This document shows positions 56,201 to 64,000 of a stretch of 64,000 nucleotides of DNA, one piece after another. How positions within the stretch are numbered: the stretch's first letter is position 1; every line of letters begins with the position of its first letter. The translations under genes were made by a program, and so were the position numbers. This DNA comes from Symsagittifera roscoffensis. Lineage: Eukaryota; Xenacoelomorpha; Acoela; Convolutidae. The stretch covers positions 9,988,027-10,052,026 of the forward strand of contig NC_087068.1 in the NCBI RefSeq assembly GCF_963678635.1, read 5' to 3'. Below the pieces are notes generated by a model. It saw only the letters and a list, made by a program, of their open reading frames with translations, did no database searches and was not told where the DNA came from.

Positions 56201-56914
56201 TCGAATTTTACCATTTATTCTTTCCATAAAAAACGTAGCTGGTTTTTTCAGACCCAAATTTTAGGCTTTCTTTTGATAAAGTGAATTCCAGCTCAAATTA
56301 TAACCAAGATGTTGTAGTCACAACCATTACTAAAGTTCTCAGTAAAAAATCCGTCCGATTTAAGTGGCTTGATTATATGAAAAATTTTGAATAAGCTTTA
56401 ATACGTAATCAAGTTATCGCTTCGATTTCGAATTTCACTAGTGTCAGTCTTAATATATCCAGTTTCACTTGTGGCTGTTCAGATTTTTTATTCGTGAATC
56501 GTGTTCCGGTAGATTTTTTTGACACTGATTCGAAATTGTTTTTTTTTATAATTCCCCTTGTTTTTTTTTACTTTTAATTTCAAATTTTGTTTTTCATTCC
56601 TGACACAAATTGTGAAAATTTTGTGGATCATAGCATTTTCGTAATTGTTTTCTTAACATCAAGTATTAAATTGTCTTTAAAAAAACTAAACAGGACAGAC
56701 TTGTCTTCAGCAAAATACCTTATCGCGAAACTTTTTTTGTCTGAAAAACCTTTGAGTATTACTTCCTTATTCAGCAAAAATTGCTCCTGCTGACGGTAGA
56801 TGACAGGGCGACAAATATTTAGGTTGAGGCCTTCCGAGCGTAGCTAAACTTTTTGCTTAAGGCTTTCCGTGTGTAGTTAAGGCATCAAAATTGGCTAATT
56901 ATAATTTCGCCACT

Positions 56915-57240
56915 AAATGGCCAAATTCTAAAATGCCTCAAAAAAAGTGATTGGCTTGGTTTTCAAATCCTAGACACGGGGGTTACCTTTTTAAGGTCAA
57001 GAATTTATCTCTCAGAATTTTTTTTCAAAAAATTTTTTGAAATCAAATTCATTCTTTGTTTTGATTAATCGAATCATGAATTTCGTGCCGAACTTAGCAT
57101 CCCTTAGTAGCCCATAAGGATCCTTGAAAGTCAATATACCAATGGAACATGAACGAAAGTCATAATATCGCACTCAAAAAAGTATCAAAAATTAATTAAT
57201 CCTACAGAAAACGCCCATTTTGACCTTAAATTTTAAATTT
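56915..57240 (+). pseudogene. Partial duplicate of the gypsy relic 2 RT-RNase H junction
   Basis: ATTGGCTTGGTTTTCAAATC at 56951 and the following ~280 bp repeat 55625-55910 (GGGGGTTAC, CCCATAAGGA, AATATACCAATGGAACA, CCCATTTTGACCTTAAA). Either a local duplication or a second nested copy. Confidence 0.65.
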
Positions 57241-57374
57241 TGATCTTTTTAGAGTCGGTGTCCACAGATACAACAGACTAGTTAAAAAAACAAGACCGCT
57301 TTCAAACTTTCATCCGCGAAAAAGCTTTCAAAAATTCTATTTCCACAGTAATTATTTTCTTTCAAGATACATAC

Positions 57375-57545
57375 ACTTTCACGAGGCTTCCTGTTTCACT
57401 CAAATATTTTTCCAACTCGAAAAAAAAGCTTGTAAACACTGTAAAAACAAAACTCCAACGAATTCCAACGAGGCTTCCTGTTTCACTCAAATATTTTTTC
57501 AACTCGAAAAAAAGCTTGTAAACACTGTAAAAACAAAACTCTCCC
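57375..57545. repeat. Tandem duplication, ~88-bp period
   Basis: CGAGGCTTCCTGTTTCACTC at 57378 and 57470, each followed by AAATATTTTT, CAACTCGAAAAAAA and GCTTGTAAACACTG. The copies are nearly identical, so recent. Confidence 0.8.
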
Positions 57546-57751
57546 AATTTCTTTTGGCTCAATCAAACAATCTCCTGTCGAAAACTATTTTGGCAGAAAA
57601 TCGATTGCTATCTGAAAATCATTGGCTTCAATTACTTTGACTGGCTTTAGACAAAAGTAAAGTAATCATCACTAAGGATAGAGAATTAAACTGGGGATCA
57701 GATGACCGGATCAAAGACGGTTACACAAACGAGTCCATACCACAGAAAAGT

Positions 57752-57930
57752 TGTGATCTGGTCTTGTACAACTAATAATAATTAGATTTAACAGGCCTTT
57801 GTTTGACCTTCAGAGTAAGCCTCTCATTCGGAGTGATCTTGCTCAATTTTTATCCATCAGGTAAATTCTTAATTTAATTTATTTATGATTCTTGTAAGTT
57901 TTTTAGCTTCAGTCTTAGATTTTTTTATCA
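57752..57930 (+). repeat. 3' LTR of gypsy relic 2
   Basis: Begins TGTGATCTGGTCTTGTAC after a purine-rich CACAGAAAAGT and ends TTTTTTTATCA. No matching target-site duplication is evident at the two outer edges. Confidence 0.6.
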
Positions 57931-60900
57931 CGATCGTCTTCCACTAACTAACACCATAAGCAAAAATTATATAAAACCTACTTAATCAGTTATCAGGTAG
58001 ACTTTTGAGGTGATTATAATTTCCCAATCAACTATGACTAACAAAAAGAACGGGTGGTAAAAAAATTCGTTTGAAACACCAGTTCGGTGATAGATTAGTT
58101 TTTTGTGAAGTTCAAAGAAACAATTCAGGTGCTTTTGCATTGATTAGTTTTCCAATTTTGTGCATATGAAAAAAAATCAAACTACTGGTTTCGAAGTTTC
58201 ATTTTTTCATTTGAAACAAGAGAGGTTTTCTACGGACCATTTGTGATCCTACTTAATCATGTTTTAGCGATAGAATTTTGTACGTGTTGTGACTGGTTGC
58301 AAATCTTTCGCGACAGATATCAAGTCTGTAGATGAAGCCTGCGGATCCTTTTTGAGTTCGATTCATATCATTGATTTTTAATATCATTTGATTAGTATTG
58401 ATAGTGAAACACAAATTTCGATCTATGATGTAACCAATGATGTAAACTGCACCTAATGATATAAGCAAACGCAGAAAGTTAATTCCAAAAAGTGGATGGC
58501 TGGTCTACAGCAAAAAACTGGAGCTTTTTCAGCAAGTCGGAGCTTTTTCATGTGATAAAATTTTTTATTTCCGTATCTAATTATTACGGATCTTAATTGT
58601 CAATTACAAAGAATTTCTGAGACAAAAATGACTGAAAAAAATTTGACCACTTTTATTATCCATGATGAACCGGCTCCACTACAAACCTAATAGCAGGAAA
58701 AAAAAACATATTTTTTGCCATCTTAAAGGGCGTTTGACTCCGCGGGTCGGCACCGAAGTTTGTCAGCGACAACTAAACACATCAAACGTTGCCGGGAGGA
58801 AGATGAAAATATGATGTCCGACAATTCTAATAGAAACAAATGGGAGGCGTTCAAACATAGTGAAGCAAATAAAATTGTCCAACTAGACTTCTGAGGTCTA
58901 GTAATTATTGCATGCGTTTTTGAGGGTTGGTCAGTTGCATCGTTCTCGCCATTAATTACAACAACAAAATCCTGCCTCGCGTCTTTTAGTTTCTGTCGCG
59001 ACAATTGCCATATAGCTTTTTGTCCCCGCCTCTGACCTTAACTCTTGTGTTTTTTCCAAAAAATAGTCAAAAGAATTACTTATGTATTACGCTTTTCACT
59101 TAACCAAAAGATTTAAGTAGTAATCTGAAAAATAGTTACACGCGGTTTGACCCACTGCAGCAATAAATTATCGAGATTTCATCTTAGCGCATTTTCCTGA
59201 ATCTTTACCCGCAGTGGATCAAAACCCAGGCTAATGATAACAACTTGGTGACTTGTTGTTTTCATGTACTTTTTCTACACAAGGATCATGATTTTTAAAG
59301 TCTATAAACGCATAAAATTGAATGAAAAATACATGAAAAGGAATACGTGTTTGAAAAATTTTGCTCTTTGTGTGTTCTATTGTGATGGAATAAAAACTTG
59401 AACTCATTCAAATAAAGAAAAGACTGTTCATATCAGTGCAAAGCCCTGAGTGTTCCGACTGCCTTTTATTTGGTCTCGAATAGTTTTTATAAAAACTAAA
59501 AATTTGCAAAATTATGAATGTAAGGCTTATAATAAACCGAACCAAACTTAAAATTGAGTCGTGTATGGAACTTATAAGAAATATTAGCTGACGCAGTGCA
59601 ACTTGGAACGATTTTGTATTGCGGGGTTTTTCACATCATGTGAAGGGTAAAACGGGCAGTTGGTGTCAGGTTACATTAGTAGTGTGCATACCCGAGTGGG
59701 CCCATGAAGAGTAAGGAATCGCTCCCCCGATAGAGCATTTAGAGTTTTAAGATCTTGGTTTGAATTAAGAATGTAAAAAACCACCATGAGCATATTACTC
59801 ACTTTCTCCGCTATTCGGAACAGTAAAATGTCAAACGATAAAACATGCTTTAATATGATCTTCAAATCAAGGAATCAGAGTCAATTATATTTGATAAAAA
59901 TGGATTATAGTTTACTTTAAAAATAGACTTATAATGGAAAATTATCGATTATTTTGTAATTTCAGAGAGTATTTTGTAATTTCTATCGATTATTTTGTAA
60001 TTTCTATAATTGAGCGCTATCCAAGGACGACGCTCTTTCTTACTGTATCCCTTCTGTAAATTTTGTTCTTCTAATTTTAGTAAACTCAGATTGTGCGGGG
60101 CTATTTGTTTTGTAGCTGCTATAGTAACGGCAGTGCTATAGTGAGAACATATAAAGTTCGTTGAATCTTTCAAATTGGATCACGCAAAACAATAGAAGAA
60201 AAAAAACAAGTAGAAAATTGACATTAAAATTAAACCATCAAAGTTTTTTTTTCAAAATTTGCTTGGAAAGGATTTTAAATCGGAATTCAATAAGCATTGA
60301 ATGCGTTTCGTTGTCTGCTGCAAGCACTGCTTTATCCATCCTAATCTCATTCAACAGCTGACTGAAAGATTGAAAAACAAAATATAACAAAATTTCAATA
60401 ATAATAATCATAATAATGAAGGATTTAGGATAAGTTCCAGGGGAATTGCTTCCCTGTCACTTTCAGTTTATTGAGTCTCATAGAAATTCAGTTTTGCAGT
60501 ATTGATGCAGTTTGTGCAGTCGCAGCATAATGTTTGGATTTGAAAAAAAAAATTATTTCGCATCCTTCACATATGCCCATATGCTAGCAAAGTACTAGAA
60601 ATTTATGATTTTTATTAAAATAGTCAATTACGGGTTGTTTCGCTGAAGTAGTTTACTTTTGTGAAGACAATCTGCTTTTAATAATCTATTGCAGTATTTG
60701 GATGAAAGAGCTCTAAAAAGCTCACGTCCATGGATTGCCGATTATTTTCTTTAAAATTTTTCTTCATAATTATATATTTTTATTTTTTTGTCTCATTTCA
60801 GTTGAAGACTTGATTTAGTCATTTTTCGAAAGATGGCAAGTTTTTTTCTTGCACGATGAAAAAGTTGTTTCAGGCATTCTAACTGTACCTTGTGTATTCC

Positions 60901-61333
60901 ATCTTCAATTTTTTGTTGCTTTCAAGCTTTTATTAAGTTTTTCTTCATTTGTTAATTTTTCTTAAGTTTTCACATTATACTGTCTTGGCATGTTTTTGAT
61001 TTCAAAACTAGCCTGAATCACTTTAATCGATCTAGTTTTTTTATTTTCAATTTTTTTCCAACTTAGCAGCTGTCATATTTTTTTTTCAAGTAGTGTAAAG
61101 CATTCAAAGTTCTGTCTGCCCTCTAAAATACATGTATCTGAGGTAGTTTTTGACAAAAAAGATAAGAAGCGACAACTTGAAATTTGAAAATTGAAATTAA
61201 CTGTTTTATTTTAAACCAAAGTTTTGGACTGTGCCACACCCAAAACTTTATGAACCAGGTTTTTTTTCAAAATAAATCTCAGCATTTCATGCATCTTTTT
61301 TTCCCAGTCTACCATAAATTTTGAAAACGACTT
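57931..61333. other. Gene-poor region
   Basis: Mostly AT-rich with no confident gene. It contains a copy of the hairpin repeat (59415-59470) and a short TATTTTGTAATTTC tandem repeat (59945-60010). One better-composed frame on the minus strand is listed separately (58723-59020). Confidence 0.5.
58723..59020 (-). CDS. Possible exon, unknown
   Basis: An open minus-strand frame with higher G+C than its flanks encodes LSRQKLKDARQDFVVVINGE followed by NDATDQPSKTHAI, a composition plausible for a real protein. The later part (FASLCLNASHLFLLELSD) looks less so. No ATG in a good place, no domain recognised. Confidence 0.25.
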
Positions 61334-61838
61334 ATGAAAAAAGAAACGTTTTTCTTCTAATGAATGTTCTAAACAACATTCATTAAAAAATAATTGACCA
61401 AAGTATTACTCAAAACTTAGTGAAACTCTTCAAAAGTTTAAAAAATTAATAGCACTTAGTAAATTTTTATTTTTTCTATTCCACCAACATTTCTGTGGAG
61501 AAATATGAAAAAAAAACATTATACGTTTTCTAAAATTATTTTTTAGTTTTTTATATTAAGGTCGAGAAAAATTGATTCATCATCAGCATGAAATTTGCAG
61601 CTAAATGGCGGCTTTAGTTTGGGTACTTATTTTTTGTTAAAACTCAAAATTCGAAACCTCAAAAGCTAAAAAACCTAAATACCCAAACTAAAGCCTAGTA
61701 AGAATTTACTAAACGCTTTTAATTGTTTTTAACAAATGAAGAGTTTCACTAAGCTTTGAGTATTGCTTTGGTCAATTATTTTTTAAAGACTGAATGTTGT
61801 TTAGAGCATTCATTAGGAGAAAAATGTTTTTTTTTCAT
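61334..61838. repeat. Palindrome 1 with ~48-bp spacer
   Basis: Outer arms: 61334-61476 pair with about 61696-61838 (CTAATGAATGTTCTAAACAA against its near-complement TTGTTTAGAGCATTCATTAG; GTGAAACTCTTC against GAAGAGTTTCAC). Inner arms: GGCTTTAGTTTGGGTACTTA (61610) pairs with TAAATACCCAAACTAAAGCC (61676). The left side carries about 130 unpaired bases (61477-61609). The spacer is 61629-61676. Confidence 0.85.
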
Positions 61839-62643
61839 GCATACACACAGCCCGCTAGGTGGTTGCCCACAGAAAACTTTATTTTTTTTATGAGTTTTTA
61901 GGGACAGGCGGCTACCATCAAGTTTTGATCGACAACCTGCACCTAAATCTCTCAAAATAGGAAAAATGTGTTTCAGAGAGAACCTGAAATTAGAGACATA
62001 AATCCAAGCAAAATTAATTTTTAAAAGCAAAAGATGAATATTAAGGTTGTTTTTAACTCAGTATTTCTCACAATTCCGTTTTTTCTTCTGTTGATTTTTC
62101 TTTAGTTGAGTCGTCACATATGCATCTAACTTCTTCATTGATGGTAATCACGATTGTAGTGGGTAGTTGCGGCTCTCGTTTGGAGATGTTTTTGAGTACA
62201 TATAAGAGAACTCATTTTTTGTAAAAACTCATACTTCGAAAATCTCAAAAGCTAAAAAACCTGAGTTCTCTTATATGGACTCAAAAACATCTCCAAACGA
62301 GGGCCGCAACTACCCACTACTATCGTGACTACCATCAATGAAGAAGTTAGATGCATATGTGACGACTCAACTGAAGAAAAATCAACAGAAAAAAAAACGG
62401 AACTGTGAGAAAAAAATGAGTTAAAAACAGCCTTAATATTCATCTTTTGCTCTTAAAAATCAGTTTTGCTTGGATTTATGTCTCTAAGTTTCTGTTCTCT
62501 TTGAAACACATTTTCCCTATTTTGAGATATTTATTTGCAGGTTGTCGAACAAAACTTGAAGGTAGCCGCCTGTCACTAAAAACTCATAAAAAAATAAAGT
62601 TTTTTTTGTGGGAATGACCTAGCGGGCTGTGTGTATGCATGCG
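61836..62643. repeat. Palindrome 2, 378-bp arms, ~49-bp spacer
   Basis: Arms 61836-62213 and 62263-62643 are inverted copies, about 95 percent identical (CATGCATACACACAGCCCGC against GCGGGCTGTGTGTATGCATG; CGTTTGGAGATGTTTTTGAG against CTCAAAAACATCTCCAAACG). It abuts palindrome 1 at CAT 61836-61838. The spacer 62214-62262 is nearly the same as that of palindrome 1. Frames within the arms mirror one another and are not genes. Confidence 0.9.
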
Positions 62644-63180
62644 TACCTAGGATTGCTTCGTTCTGCGACGAACGCTATTTGGTTGGCTTCGCGTGCCAAC
62701 AAAATCGTTTCTTCAGAGATCTTCCGAAAACAATTTCTTTAAAGGACGTTATCTTGCAAGATAAACTCATTTGATCAATTGGTGTAGAGCTGAAAAAGAT
62801 TTTGATGAGCAGAAACACTTATTACGGATCATTTTCGTTTGATCTCCCAGAAAAATGCTGAAGAATAGAACTGAAAAGACTACCAGCAATAAGATTTTAT
62901 AGAATGTAAAAAATTATCTTGATCTTTCATGATCTGTCGCCGTAAAATTCTAAAATAATCGATTATAATCGATAAATAAGCGATTAGAAAACAAAGAAAG
63001 TAGAAATCAATTTATTCCCTTACCTTATAATAGATTATATATAGTATAATATCTCAAATTTTAATCAATTTTCATGAGTATGAGCCTTGATTTCGCAAAA
63101 CCTTGAAAGCAAATAATCAAAACGTGAACTTTGCATACGCTTAATTGTGTTTTACCTTTGGCTGTAGCGAAAAATTGTGT
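62644..63180. other. AT-rich sequence right of palindrome 2
   Basis: No gene seen. Contains short ATCGATTATAATCGAT-type palindromic sequence near 62958-62975. Confidence 0.45.
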
Positions 63181-63660
63181 TGTTTGTTTGTCTTTCCCAC
63201 CTCTTAAATACTTACTTTAACTCCCACCATTGTTACTACCTTCTTGTACCACCACCTCCCTCCCCCACCAGTTAACCCCTTACTTACAAAAACCGTTGAA
63301 AAAATTGAAAAATACCGTAAACGCGTGAAAAATACCGGCCCCCCTACAGACCTTTACAACCGACCCCCCCCCCCCCCCCCCATCAAAAAAAAAGAAAAAA
63401 ATTACGGGGGATGTCAAGTACTTGTTGGAGTGGGTAGGTATGGAGAGAAGGTGTTTGGGTAGGTTAGGTTGGTAGGTGGAAGTAGGGTAGGTGGAGGTAG
63501 GTGGGGTGAGGGGATAGGTGGGGTTGGGGGATAGGTGGGTTGGGGTACGTGCGGATGAGGGGTTAGGTGGAGGTGGGGAAGGTGTGCGGATAAATGTATG
63601 TGTATAGTGTGTGAGTGTGTGTGTGTGTGTGTGTGTATGTGTGGAAGGGATAAAAATTTG
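63180..63660. repeat. C-rich then G-rich low-complexity block with poly-C and GT tracts
   Basis: Plus strand is C-rich to 63380, including a run of about 16 C at 63366-63381. It is then G-rich from 63404 (GGTAGGTTGGTAGGTGG-like repeats), ending in a GT microsatellite near 63610-63640. Complementary composition on either side of 63390 could form a long imperfect hairpin, and the G-rich half could form quadruplexes. Confidence 0.7.
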
Positions 63661-63739
63661 TTAATTAATGTGCGAGAGATTTAGTTTTGTAAAATTCAAT
63701 TAAATACGAGTACAAGGCTGTTCAAAAATTAATGGGGGG

Positions 63740-63835
63740 AAAAATTAACGGCCATTAATGGATGGCCATTAATGGATTTTTTAATATTCAAAATAGCATT
63801 AATGGATTTTTAATTCAAAAAATTAAAGGCCATTT
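63740..63835. repeat. CCATTAATGG-centred short repeats
   Basis: GGCCATTAATGGAT recurs at about 63750 and 63765, with ATTAATGGATTTTTAAT-type copies at 63770 and 63798. The core is self-complementary. Non-coding. Confidence 0.55.
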
Positions 63836-64000
63836 CCGTTATTTCAGAGCAGGGATGTAAAAAAATATATTTAAATATATTTTTTCAAAAAAACAAATAT
63901 ACTTATTTTTTTGAGGAGAAAAATAAATATAAAATTATATTTAAATGTTTCCTGACGGGGAGAAAAAATTCTGAACAATCATGAATTGATGATTTCATTA

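Larger units (their letters stand above)
53170..57930 (+). mobile_element. Ty3/gypsy relic 2 with both LTRs
   Basis: Flanked by similar LTR-like sequences at 53170-53360 and 57752-57930 (landmark AATTAGATTTAACAGGCCTT or its variant, then TGACCTTCA and GAGTGATCTT). TGGCGCAATC follows the left LTR directly at 53361, the same primer-binding site type as gypsy 1. Internal order on the plus strand is gag-like, protease (53780), RT (55000-55330), RNase H (55870-56190), then a partial duplicate (56915-57240). Protein similarity to gypsy 1 is clear, but dozens of stops make it an old relic. Confidence 0.75.

Noticed and set aside
61776-62443. Frames with GSCGPRLEMF and related text
   Set aside because: Mirror-image frames within palindrome arms. 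No independent evidence of coding.
63244-63462. Proline-rich frame
   Set aside because: Produced by C-rich low-complexity sequence including a poly-C run.
63404-63600. Telomeric repeat
   Set aside because: GGTAGGTTGG-type sequence is irregular and has no TTAGGC or TTAGGG periodicity.

Overview
The window is AT-rich animal DNA, dense in mobile elements and poor in host genes. Evidence for an animal host: C2H2 zinc fingers, a C-type lectin exon, BEL/Pao and Ty3/gypsy retrotransposons, and Maverick/Polinton genes. A proposed 56-nt intron, TTTTATTTCAG-type 3' splice sites and AT richness suggest a small invertebrate, possibly a nematode. I cannot fix the species. A 200-base N run (31817-32016) shows this is a scaffold.

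Layout. 1-2081 (-): decayed protein-primed DNA polymerase B of Maverick/Polinton type with an N-terminal zinc finger, running off the left edge. 2092-4076: CRE/CArG-type motifs, a TCTGATTGG array and an intact 160-aa acidic ORF of unknown function. 4060-14490: degenerate ~455-bp repeats, then a three-copy tandem module (3.16, 3.78 and ~2.15 kb). Each module carries small virus-like genes, a CArG/AP-1-like promoter, a TCTGATTGG array and an ORF resembling the zinc-finger N-terminus of the polymerase. 12937-14885: two truncated copies of a long-TIR MITE. 14886-17500: AT-rich, one tandem duplication. 17500-18500: retroelement gag/protease debris. 19219-26175 (-): a gypsy element with one complete LTR, a truncated 3' LTR and an extra 3' ORF. 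26470-30155 (-): BEL/Pao gag and RT debris. 32086-42800: a second Maverick/Polinton, decayed: polymerase (-), a gene with a PKKKRK nuclear-localisation motif (-), then capsid and adenain-like protease (+). 47352-47672: C-type lectin exon. 48175-50010: tandem duplication with a small insertion flanked by a 15-bp duplication. 51831-53115: 52-bp minisatellite. 53170-57930 (+): a second gypsy relic sharing primer-binding site and protease motif with the first. 61334-62643: two abutting palindromes with unrelated arms but nearly the same ~48-bp spacer. 63180-63660: C-rich then G-rich low complexity.

The virus-like genes form the coherent theme: replication (two diverged polymerases), virion formation (capsid, protease) and small accessory genes under two recurring promoter styles. 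Nearly all are broken. The best-preserved genes are the ORF at 3594-4076, the spliced gene in module B (9664-10193) and the gypsy 3' ORF. The most unusual structures are the shared-spacer palindromes and the triplicated module. I found no RNA genes and no CRISPR array.
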